Shown here one piece after another: positions 17,378 through 25,268 of a stretch of DNA of 64,000 bases. The stretch spans positions 1,674,001 to 1,738,000 of the forward strand of contig OY282354.1 of NCBI GenBank assembly GCA_958295485.1, written 5' to 3'. The notes below the pieces were generated by a model that searched no databases, was not told the DNA's origin, and saw only the letters and a program-made list of their open reading frames with translations. Positions within the stretch are counted from its first letter, which is position 1, and each line of letters opens with the position of its first letter. Position numbers and translations under genes: made by a program. The DNA comes from an uncultured Gammaproteobacteria bacterium. Lineage in GTDB: Bacteria; Pseudomonadota; Gammaproteobacteria; Eutrophobiales; Eutrophobiaceae.

Positions 17378-18861
17378 TGGATGCGCAAACCGTCGACTTG
17401 TCCATCGAGGCCCGGGACGTAGCCGGACGTATCCATGATTTAAGGGATTATCTCGATTTATTGGCCGGGCACGGCCAATGTATCACCTGGCCTGAAGCCG
17501 TCATGCCTGAACCCGACATCCGGAAAATCGTCGTTGCGGCAAGTCGCGACGCCATGATGGGGCCGGCAATTCTGTTCGACAAGATCCGTGGTTACCCGGG
17601 TAAAAGACTCGTAGTGGGAGTGCACGGCAGCTTTTCCAATATCGCCTTGCTTCTCGGCCACCAAAAAGGCGCCGGCATCAAGGAATTATTTTACGAAATA
17701 ATCGGTCGTTGGCGTTCCGATTATCCCCTGATAGAAAGGGTGAAACCGGAAGACGCCGCCGTCAACGAGAACAGGGTTGAGTCCGGTATCAACCTGTACA
17801 ATTTGCTGCCGCTTTATCGTATCAATGACATGGATGGCGGATTTTACATCGCCAAGGCAAATATCGTCAGTCGCGACCCCCGGGACCCGGATGATTTCGA
17901 TAAACAAAATGTGGGGATCTACCGAATCCAGGTGCAAGGGCCAGACAGGTTCACCCTGCTGTCCGTGCCGTCCCACGACATGGCCCGGCAAATCCGCATG
18001 GCGGAAGAGGACGATGTCCCACTGAAGATCGCAGTAATGATTGGCAATCACCCGGCCATGGCCATGTTTGCGGCAACCCCCGTCAACTACGATGAATCGG
18101 AATTCGCCTATGCCTCACAGATGATGGGCAGCCCCATTCAATTAACGACATCCGGTAACGGCATGGACGTGCTTGCCGGGTCAGAGATGGTGATAGAAGC
18201 GCAATTAATGAATAACCAGCGTTGCCTGGAAGGGCCCTTCGGCGAATTTCCCGGCAGTTACAGCGGCATTCGACACGTGCCCCTGTTTGAAGTCACAGCC
18301 GTTTCCCACCGTACTGACCCCATCTTTGAAAGCATTTATATCGGCAAGGGCTGGACCGAACACGACACCTTGATCGGGCTGAATACCTGTGCGCCCATTT
18401 ATTCCCAGTTAAAAGAAAATTTTCCTGAGGTGGTCGCGGTCAATGCCTTATACCAGCATGGCCTGACCGGGATCATTTCAGTCAAGAACCGGTTTGCCGG
18501 TTTTGCCAAGTCAGTGGCCATGCGGGCCCTGGGGACTCCTCACGGTTTGATGTACCTGAAAAACCTTATCATGGTGGACGATGACGTCGATCCCTTTGAC
18601 CTCAATCAGGTGATGTGGGCCTTGTCTACCCGTACCCGCGCCAGCGATATTATCGTCATACCGAATATGCCCATGGTGCTCATTGACCCCGCGGCGGAAA
18701 TTCCCGGCAAGGGGCATCGCCTGATCATCGATGCAACCAGTTTCATGCCACCTGATCCAATCGGTGGCGATGCCAAGATCGTATCACCGCCAAGCGGGGA
18801 TGAGATAGACGATCTGGCGAAATATGTTCAACGTCTGCAAAGAGAGGCTGAAAACAAATGA
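17377..18861 (+). CDS. UbiD-family prFMN-dependent decarboxylase
   Basis: Probable non-oxidative (hydroxy)arylic acid decarboxylase or carboxylase, 494 residues, in the expected UbiD size range. The prFMN and metal-binding region is visible at KQNVGIYRIQVQGPDRF, and the catalytic Glu segment reads CLEGPFGEFPGSYSG. The cofactor needs UbiX, encoded by the gene at 29974. The tiny subunit D gene overlaps its end by 4 bp, as in vanillate and 4-hydroxybenzoate decarboxylase operons. Substrate unknown; a phenolic acid formed upstream in the same operon is likely. Confidence 0.9.
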   Translation: MDAQTVDLSIEARDVAGRIHDLRDYLDLLAGHGQCITWPEAVMPEPDIRKIVVAASRDAMMGPAILFDKIRGYPGKRLVVGVHGSFSNIALLLGHQKGAGIKELFYEIIGRWRSDYPLIERVKPEDAAVNENRVESGINLYNLLPLYRINDMDGGFYIAKANIVSRDPRDPDDFDKQNVGIYRIQVQGPDRFTLLSVPSHDMARQIRMAEEDDVPLKIAVMIGNHPAMAMFAATPVNYDESEFAYASQMMGSPIQLTTSGNGMDVLAGSEMVIEAQLMNNQRCLEGPFGEFPGSYSGIRHVPLFEVTAVSHRTDPIFESIYIGKGWTEHDTLIGLNTCAPIYSQLKENFPEVVAVNALYQHGLTGIISVKNRFAGFAKSVAMRALGTPHGLMYLKNLIMVDDDVDPFDLNQVMWALSTRTRASDIIVIPNMPMVLIDPAAEIPGKGHRLIIDATSFMPPDPIGGDAKIVSPPSGDEIDDLAKYVQRLQREAENK

Positions 18862-19088
18862 GTTGTCCCCGTTGCCGCTCATCCGAAGAACATCTTAGAA
18901 CCGAATATCAGGGCAGGGAAGGGGATGAGATCATTTGGACTGTTTATTATTGTAAACGCTGTTCATTTACCTGGCGTGACAGTGAACCGGCTGAATCCAT
19001 AGAGCATGGAAAACGGGAAGCCTCGTTTCGAGCGGACCCGGACCATCCTGAGAAATATAAACAGAATATTCCACCGGCGGCGGAATAG
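18858..19088 (+). CDS. Non-oxidative hydroxyarylic acid decarboxylase small subunit D
   Basis: 76-residue zinc-ribbon-like protein with paired cysteines CPRC near residue 3 and CKRC near residue 32, and the segment WTVYYCKRCSFTWRDSEP, a hallmark of subunit D (VdcD/ShdD-type) proteins. Subunit D accompanies UbiD-type decarboxylases of vanillate, 4-hydroxybenzoate and related acids. Its precise role is unclear. The gene overlaps the decarboxylase stop by ATGA, which strongly supports a functional pair. Confidence 0.88.
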   Translation: MSCPRCRSSEEHLRTEYQGREGDEIIWTVYYCKRCSFTWRDSEPAESIEHGKREASFRADPDHPEKYKQNIPPAAE

Positions 19089-19096
19089 GGGTAGTG

Positions 19097-19128
19097 CAAG
19101 TCCCCTTGATAAGGGGAGTCCTTTAATA
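19097..19128. repeat. Dispersed GC-rich element copy
   Basis: AAGTCCCCTTGATAAGGGGAGTC is a compact copy of the element also found in nuoJ, at the end of rlmB and after the CDGSH gene. Here CCCCTTGATAAGGGG forms a 6-bp stem (CCCCTT/AAGGGG) with a 3-base loop. It lies in the 72-bp gap between the decarboxylase subunit gene and the second flavoprotein. It is not followed by a T-run. Confidence 0.65.
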
Positions 19129-19160
19129 TGACGGCGGCAACGAGTGAAAAATAATTACGA

Positions 19161-20600
19161 ATGTCGAACAAAGTAATAACTGAACTGAAGAATAAACTGG
19201 GCGGCAAAGCCGTACTGGCCGATAAAGGCATTCCTGGCGGAGCTCCCTATGCGCGGTTTGGTAAAACGCCCATCGGCGTGGTCCTGCCCGAAGAAATCGA
19301 ACAGCTGAGAGCGGTATTATCCATCGCCGCGGAAAACAATGTTTCATTATGGGCGCTGCCCAACGCCGCCGGCAATGGCGGCATGGTCAATTCCCCGCCA
19401 GACAAGGACGTTTTGCTCATCGATCAGTCAAGGATGAACAGGATCGTGGAGGTCAATGCCAAGGGCGCCTATGCGTTGGTCGAGCCGGGCGTGAGTTATG
19501 AGCAATTAGCCAGGCGCTTGCAAGAAAATAAAACCGGCCTGTGGGTGGATTGTGACAGGAACGGGCTGAATTCCGTTGCCGGCAGCGTCACTGCCAGGGA
19601 GTTTGGTTATACCGCCTATGGGGATCATATGATGATGCAGTGTGGGATGGAGGTGATGTTGGCCGACGGCAGCCTGGTCAGGTTGGGCATGGGCGCCATG
19701 CCCGGGAGCAACACCTGGCAGCTGGCAAAATATGCCTATGGCCCCTACCTGGACGGTTTGTTTACCCAATCAAACTTTGGGGTCGTGACCAAGATGGGCG
19801 TGTGGTTAATGCCGGCGCCACCCGCTTATCAACCTTTCGCGGTAGCTTTGGAAAGCGCTGGCGATTTGGCCCGGGCCATTGAGATATTGCGTTCATTCAA
19901 GGTGAACGTGATCGTGCCCAATACCGTTGTCATCAGTAATCCCGCGCTGGATGCCAGTCCCTTCGCGGCGCGCGCGGATTATGCCGAAGGAAATAGTGTC
20001 GATATGGACAAGCTCAGGGCGGATTACGGTTTAGGCGCGTGGACCCTGTATGGCGCGCTGTACAACACGCCACCTAATGTGGGGGTGTTGTGGCCGATGG
20101 TAAAGGGCGCGTTTTCAGGCATCAAGACGGCGACAGTCATCGATTTAAAGGAGCAAAACCCTGGCCCGGTCCTGTCCAACAGGGAGAAGATGATGCGCGG
20201 CCAACCATCGACGGAGTTCAATAATATGGAAAACTGGAACGGACAAGGGCGCCTGTACGCCGGTTTTGTTTCTCCGATTAACGGCGAGCAGGTATTGAAG
20301 ATGGATAAGCTGGCCGCTGAGACAGTCCGTAGCAACGGGTTTGATTACCTGACTGAATACGCGGTTGGTTGGCGTTCCGTGATCCAGCGGGTTTATTTGA
20401 CTTATCAACGTTCCGATGAAGCCAGGGCCGTCGCCTGTCTCGACGCCTTGATCGATACCATGGCAAATAAGGGTTTTGGAGTGAGCCACATCAGCACGGG
20501 CCACCTGGACCGGGCATTGGCAAGCTATGATAACGATGGCATGGCCCAATTAAGAGCGAGAATTAAACAGGCCCTGGATCCGGGGAACCTCTTCGCCTGA
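19161..20600 (+). CDS. Second VAO-family flavoprotein, cytosolic form
   Basis: 479-residue paralogue of the Tat-exported flavoprotein upstream. It shares the order ALVEPGVSYEQLARRLQ, GYTAYGDHMMMQCGMEVMLA and GLFTQSNFGVVTKMGVWLMP with that protein but has no signal peptide. The region equivalent to WTISTGKNFAYGG reads WALPNAAGNGGMVNSP, and the PVTGED-type block reads FVSPINGEQ. It could act as a soluble oxidase or dehydrogenase of the VAO family on a related phenol. It follows the decarboxylase genes in the same direction. Confidence 0.85.
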   Translation: MSNKVITELKNKLGGKAVLADKGIPGGAPYARFGKTPIGVVLPEEIEQLRAVLSIAAENNVSLWALPNAAGNGGMVNSPPDKDVLLIDQSRMNRIVEVNAKGAYALVEPGVSYEQLARRLQENKTGLWVDCDRNGLNSVAGSVTAREFGYTAYGDHMMMQCGMEVMLADGSLVRLGMGAMPGSNTWQLAKYAYGPYLDGLFTQSNFGVVTKMGVWLMPAPPAYQPFAVALESAGDLARAIEILRSFKVNVIVPNTVVISNPALDASPFAARADYAEGNSVDMDKLRADYGLGAWTLYGALYNTPPNVGVLWPMVKGAFSGIKTATVIDLKEQNPGPVLSNREKMMRGQPSTEFNNMENWNGQGRLYAGFVSPINGEQVLKMDKLAAETVRSNGFDYLTEYAVGWRSVIQRVYLTYQRSDEARAVACLDALIDTMANKGFGVSHISTGHLDRALASYDNDGMAQLRARIKQALDPGNLFA

Positions 20601-20684
20601 TTATCAGGGAGCGCTACGTGTCCGCTGAAAAACCAAAACAGCGCAAACCCTCGCCCCCCCATCGGCATCAACCGGAGATAAACA

Positions 20685-21518
20685 ATGAAAGCGCGGGATT
20701 TACCTGGAGCGGAAAGTAAATACGTCGATGTTAACGGCGTCAATACACATTATTATGAAGCGGGATCCGGCGAGGCATTGGTACTCTTGCACGGTGGTGG
20801 CGCCGGCGCAGACAGTTTTGGTAATTGGCGTGGTTGCATGTCAACCTTCGCCGAGCGCTATCATGTCCATGCCATCGATATGATCGGGTTTGGTTTTACC
20901 GATAAACCCGACCCACAGAACTATTCCTATACCCAACAGGCCCGAAATGAGCACGTCATCGCCACAATCGAAGCGTTAGGGCTGTCCCCAGTGAATTTAA
21001 TCGGTAATTCCATGGGTGGCAGTACTTCCATGGGGGTTGCCGCAGAGCGCCCTGAGCTGGTGAACAAGCTGATACTGATGGGCAGCGCCGGCGTGCGTGC
21101 GCCGATTACCGATGAATTAAAATCAATAATGAATTATGACTATACGATAGAGGGCATGGTGAAGATCATCCGGGGATTGACCCACCCGGACTTTGAATTC
21201 GATAATGAGCTTGTCGATTATCGTCATGGATTATCGATACAGGAAGATACCAAACAGGCATATAACGCCATTATGGGCTGGATACGGGGTCGGGGGGGTC
21301 TGTATTATGAGGAGGAGTACATGTCCCGCATCACCCATAATACCCTGGTTGTGAACGGCAAATCGGATTTGGTCGTGCCGTTGAGCAGCGCCTTCAAACT
21401 TTTGGAGTTAATCAGGAATTCCCGGGGTTATATCATTCCCGGCTGTGGCCACTGGGCCATGATCGAAAAAGCGGAAGAGTTTGCTGATGTATCGCTGTCT
21501 TTCCTGAAGAGACTTTAA
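20685..21518 (+). CDS. Alpha/beta hydrolase, meta-cleavage-product hydrolase type
   Basis: 277-residue serine hydrolase. The oxyanion-hole motif reads LLHGGGAGADSFGNWRG, the nucleophile elbow GNSMGG (Ser near residue 110), the acid is in VVNGKSDLVVP and the histidine in GCGHWAMIEKAEEF. The HGGGAGA start and the overall pattern match C-C hydrolases that cleave ring-fission products of catechols (DmpD/BphD/HsaD group). No ring-cleavage dioxygenase gene is in the window, so the pathway link is inferred. The start ATG is preceded by CCGGAGATAAACA. Confidence 0.85.
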   Translation: MKARDLPGAESKYVDVNGVNTHYYEAGSGEALVLLHGGGAGADSFGNWRGCMSTFAERYHVHAIDMIGFGFTDKPDPQNYSYTQQARNEHVIATIEALGLSPVNLIGNSMGGSTSMGVAAERPELVNKLILMGSAGVRAPITDELKSIMNYDYTIEGMVKIIRGLTHPDFEFDNELVDYRHGLSIQEDTKQAYNAIMGWIRGRGGLYYEEEYMSRITHNTLVVNGKSDLVVPLSSAFKLLELIRNSRGYIIPGCGHWAMIEKAEEFADVSLSFLKRL

Positions 21519-21617
21519 CTCCCGGCCAAGTGGCCGGACAAGCAGCTTGTCTCAATTCATTGGCGCGAAGTATGCCGTCAATCCAACTTCGTCCAGGATT
21601 GAACTTCCTGTCCCTTA

Positions 21618-21893
21618 TCTATGGGTGTCCTGAACTTTTGATCTCCTCCTGAACTTTCTTATCTAATCTATGGGTGTCCTGAACTTTCCCACTTCCTCCT
21701 GAACTTTCTTATCTAATCTATGGGTGTCCTGAACTTTCTGAACTTTCCTATCTATGGGTGTCCTGAACTTTCCTTCCCAATCTATGGGTGTCCTGAACTT
21801 TCTGGGTGTCCTGAACTTTCTGCTTTATGGGTGTCCTGAACTTTCATGGGTGTCCTGAACTTTCTGTGAACTTTCTTCGCTGAACTTTCCCCC
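21618..21893 (+). repeat. Dense cluster of eight TGGGTGTCCTGAACTTT motifs
   Basis: The 17-mer TGGGTGTCCTGAACTTT occurs eight times between about 21622 and 21865, five times preceded by TCTA as TCTATGGGTGTCC. Spacing is irregular (from 20 to 50 bases), with shorter pieces such as CTCCTGAACTTTC in between. The core ATCTATGGGTGTCC is the reverse complement of the motif flanking the RAYT transposase 10 kb away. The cluster fills the gap between two convergent genes; no coding sequence is visible there. Confidence 0.9.
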
Positions 21894-21936
21894 AGAGCGG
21901 TAAAGACATATTTTGGTCTGCGGGCGCTTTCTGCGA

Positions 21937-23499
21937 TTACGAAGAAAGGATCGGAGGATGCCTGTCCAGGTTCCAACGACTGGCCTGTTCATAGGCATAG
22001 GCCATTTGCAGGGTCGCGAAATCTCCGTAGCGTTTGCCAATAATTTGCAATCCCATTGGCAATCCATTGGCGGCAAAGCCTGCCGGCACATTAACCACCG
22101 GACAGCCCGATAAGGTTCCCGGGATGACAACTTCCATCCAGCGATGGTAGGTATCCATACGCCGACCTGCGATTTCTTTTGGCCAATGGATGCTGGCGTT
22201 GAAAGGAAAAACCTGCGCAGTCGGCAGTACCAGATAATCATAAGTTGAAAAGGCCTTTTGCAGGGCGGCATACCACTTTCCCCGGGCCATCGAAGCCGCT
22301 GCAACCTGGTCGCCGGATATATTTTCGCCGCCTTCGATCTCCCAGATTAATTCGGGTTTCAGTAACGCACGCGTCTTCGGGTTTTGGTATAAAGGCAATG
22401 TCCTGGAACGGACCAGCCAATGCCGAAACGTCAGCCATGTCTGCCATAATTCTTCCATGGAATAATCCAGTGTTAGCTGATCAACTATGCAACCGTTGTC
22501 GCGAAAACCCTGCAAAGCTTTTTCACAGAGAGAAAGCAGGCCCTTTTCCATTGGCAGGTAAGAATTGAAATCACCCAGCCAGCCTATTTTTACATGTTTG
22601 AAATCCTTTGCCAGGGGGCGACTGAACTGTTGTGGATCCAGAGCCAGTGAGCTTGGTGAGCTGGGATGATAACCGGCCATGGTCGATAACAGCATTGCGG
22701 TATCCTGTACATTTCTGCCCATGGGGCCATTGCAAGGTAATTCCTCTATAAACGAATCGCTTAAGGGCACTACGCCCGGCGTCGGTCGAAAGCCTATGAC
22801 ATTGTTAAATGCAGCCGGATTACGCAATGACCCCATCAAGTCACTGCCGTCCGCAACCGGCAGCATCTGTAAAGCCAGCGCCGCGGCCGCGCCGCCACTA
22901 CTTCCGCCGGCTGAGCTACGTCCATCATAGGCATTAAGCGTCGGACCGAAAACAGGGTTGTAGGTATGGGAACCCAGGCCGAATTCCGGCACATTGGTTT
23001 TACCGATGATAATGGCGCCGGCTTTTTTGATGCGCGCTACATGAATTGAATCTCCACTGGCGACATTGTCCTTGAAAATCGGCGAGCCCCAGGTGGTTTT
23101 TAGTCCTTTGGCGTCCGCCAAGTCCTTTATTGCGATTGGAAAACCATGCATCCAACCCCTGTTGACCCCCTTCGATAATTCTCTGTCGCGTTGCATCGCC
23201 TGCAACATTAATGAATCAGTTTCCTGTAACGACACGATAGCATTGCAGGCAGGATTGATAAGCTCGATATGATCCAGGTAGGCTGACATCACCTCTTTAC
23301 AGGAAACTGCGCCTGTGCCAACTGCCCGGGAAAGTTGCGTCGCAGTCATGCTTGTAATATCGGTTTTATCCGTCATCTTCGCGCGGATCAGTGGGCCAGG
23401 TAAACTTGTCAACGCGGCGACAGCAGCAAGACCTGAACCAGCTTGTCGAATAAAACCGCGACGAGATATTTCTGCTCGTTTGTACATATTATTATTCAC
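21937..23499 (-). CDS. Amidase signature enzyme with Tat signal
   Basis: About 520 residues. The Ser-cisSer-Lys triad region is clear: PIAIKDLADAKGLKT holds the lysine, RSSAGGSSGGAAAALALQ the glycine-serine stretch, and DLMGSLRNPAAF the nucleophilic serine. The N-terminus SRRGFIRQAGSGLAAVAA is a twin-arginine signal, so export is likely. GTG 23499 is favoured because GGGAGC stands seven bases upstream; ATG 23487 is the alternative. It probably hydrolyses an amide substrate in the periplasm; the specificity cannot be read from sequence. Confidence 0.85.
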   Translation of the reverse strand: MNNNMYKRAEISRRGFIRQAGSGLAAVAALTSLPGPLIRAKMTDKTDITSMTATQLSRAVGTGAVSCKEVMSAYLDHIELINPACNAIVSLQETDSLMLQAMQRDRELSKGVNRGWMHGFPIAIKDLADAKGLKTTWGSPIFKDNVASGDSIHVARIKKAGAIIIGKTNVPEFGLGSHTYNPVFGPTLNAYDGRSSAGGSSGGAAAALALQMLPVADGSDLMGSLRNPAAFNNVIGFRPTPGVVPLSDSFIEELPCNGPMGRNVQDTAMLLSTMAGYHPSSPSSLALDPQQFSRPLAKDFKHVKIGWLGDFNSYLPMEKGLLSLCEKALQGFRDNGCIVDQLTLDYSMEELWQTWLTFRHWLVRSRTLPLYQNPKTRALLKPELIWEIEGGENISGDQVAAASMARGKWYAALQKAFSTYDYLVLPTAQVFPFNASIHWPKEIAGRRMDTYHRWMEVVIPGTLSGCPVVNVPAGFAANGLPMGLQIIGKRYGDFATLQMAYAYEQASRWNLDRHPPILSS

Positions 23500-23673
23500 G
23501 ACCTTGCTCCCACAGCCTGCCAATTACACACAAATTCTGATAAGGAGCGCCGAAATTCGATATCCTTCCTCCAGGTTAAAAGGTCAGCGCGCTGGTCCCA
23601 AAATGTTGTGAAAGGACTGTCGCTTAATCGCTGTGTGTCTTGGCGTTATTCAGAAGAACATCCGCTAAAGTTT

Positions 23674-24918
23674 TCACATGATGCGGTTGACGTCTGTGTT
23701 CGGAAAGAACTCGACGAAGATAAACCAGAATATGCGACTCTTTAATGTGTTCACCCTTTTCAGCTTCTTTCCGTCACCTGTGTCGCCAAAGACGTCAATA
23801 CTGCTGACTGCCTGTCCTTCAGGATTATAATAAGCCGTAACCACATCATATTCCCGGTTATAGTTGACAATTATATTCTTGCCGCCTATGACCACATTAA
23901 TCATGTTATCTCTTTCAATGATAAAATCTTTCGAGTAAGCGACATGATCGTCCTCAACGCTAATGGTGTAAACCAGCTCCTTCATCGGCAGGCGTTTATC
24001 CTTGAAATCGACGGTGGGAAAGGCCGGCTTATCATTTTTCACCCAATTCATGCCGACGCCCCAGAGCATCATTACGTGCCGCACCAGCCTGTCCCACAAT
24101 GCAATGACCGGGTTCTCGCTGAAACGAGGAATTTCATTAATGAAGACTTTGCCGTCCGGATAAAGCTTTTTAAATGAACTGAACGGCATGCGTATGGTTG
24201 GCCATTCTTTCATTTTGGTTTTGTTTTCATCCCGCTCCATGGCGCCCCAAAGCTGCTGGATCGGTTCGCCACTGTTTTTATCAAACAGTACCAGGTTGTT
24301 TTTCAGTTGGGTCATAACGGTCAGGTCCAGTTGCTGTTGATTTATTCTCGGACTGTATGCAATGCCCAGGTTCGTGAGACCGCAATAGGTCATGATGACG
24401 TCTTCACCGCCAATGGTATCGCCCTTTACCACGTGGGGTTGCAGCAGGTAATAATCTGAATAGGCGTAGGCGCCGTTATCGGTTTCCAGTACCAGGACAT
24501 TGATATCATCAACAGAGTCATAGGTATCCGGGCCGAAATGCGCCAAGTGCAAACTGCGTTGCATATAGTCCGGCGCTTTCTCTACAGAAACGAACTTGGC
24601 CTCGTGTTGTTGCGCCCTGAACATCCATTTCGGATTAATCAGGCCCGAGTAAGCGTTGAAGATAAATACAAAAACCAGGAATGCCAACAATGCGCCGGGG
24701 CACACACCCGGTTCGATAGTCCAGATGGTGAGCGCGATTATTAACGCTCCCGAAGATATTCCGGTGATCATGTACCGGTTGTACCAGATACGCATCGTGA
24801 ACTGACGCGTGGACTGCACGACCCACTGGCTGATATCCGCCAGGTCTTTAAAGAGGAAGAAAGCGCCTGTTTGGGCAATAACCATCATTACCCAGAATGC
24901 AAGTTTAGCCGTCATCAT
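23674..24918 (-). CDS. DUF3179-like membrane protein
   Basis: 414 residues. Three hydrophobic segments lie in the N-terminal 100 residues, followed by a long soluble domain. That domain contains DTIGGEDVIMTYCGLTNLGIAYSP, similar to the DUF3179 pattern in which a cysteine-glycine block follows a two-glycine turn. Later segments include KLYPDGKVFINE and YNREYDVVTAYYNPEG. Function is unknown for this family. The start ATG at 24918 has a good GGAG upstream. It faces the same way as the amidase and may share its transcript. Confidence 0.65.
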   Translation of the reverse strand: MMTAKLAFWVMMVIAQTGAFFLFKDLADISQWVVQSTRQFTMRIWYNRYMITGISSGALIIALTIWTIEPGVCPGALLAFLVFVFIFNAYSGLINPKWMFRAQQHEAKFVSVEKAPDYMQRSLHLAHFGPDTYDSVDDINVLVLETDNGAYAYSDYYLLQPHVVKGDTIGGEDVIMTYCGLTNLGIAYSPRINQQQLDLTVMTQLKNNLVLFDKNSGEPIQQLWGAMERDENKTKMKEWPTIRMPFSSFKKLYPDGKVFINEIPRFSENPVIALWDRLVRHVMMLWGVGMNWVKNDKPAFPTVDFKDKRLPMKELVYTISVEDDHVAYSKDFIIERDNMINVVIGGKNIIVNYNREYDVVTAYYNPEGQAVSSIDVFGDTGDGKKLKRVNTLKSRIFWFIFVEFFPNTDVNRIM

Positions 24919-25268
24919 GGACTACTCCTGTTTACTGGTTGTTGATAATCAAGCGCGCTACGCTAATCACCTGGTTTCAGGCAAATAGCTAAACAACAGG
25001 AATCAGGTCAGGCCTGTTATTCCTGCTTGCCGGCCTGGCGCGGTCTCTTGCTCCTGGTCGGCCTTTTCTGTAAAGCCATGAATCTCAGCGGATACGCTCA
25101 TGAAGCAATTACCATGCGTCTTTCAGATTTTTACTCTGACACAGAATGGCATGTACGTCACCTGTTAATGTGTTCCTGATATTAAAATGTATTTTAGTGG
25201 CATTTGAACCATTTCTGTACTACATTTATTAATACCCATGCTAACCTGTCCAGGGGGGAGGTAATTCA
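24919..25268. other. 350-bp divergent intergenic region
   Basis: Separates the DUF3179-like gene (minus strand) from the molybdopterin oxidoreductase (plus strand), so it must hold promoters for both. I see no gene, no RNA gene and no repeat in it. A possible promoter for the plus-strand gene is listed separately at 25204-25232. A strong ribosome-binding stretch AGGGGGGAGG lies at about 25252-25261, just before the plus-strand start. Confidence 0.6.
25204..25232 (+). promoter_or_regulatory. Candidate sigma-70 promoter of the molybdopterin oxidoreductase gene
   Basis: TTGAAC (25204-25209) and TATTAA (25227-25232) are separated by exactly 17 bases, giving 5/6 and 4/6 matches to the -35 and -10 consensus. 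Transcription would begin near 25239, leaving a leader of about 30 bases before ATG 25269. This is pattern matching only. Confidence 0.35.

Noticed and set aside
21618-21893. Possible CRISPR array in the TGGGTGTCCTGAACTTT cluster
   Set aside because: Spacing is irregular, intervening sequence is made of fragments of the same motif, and no cas genes are near.
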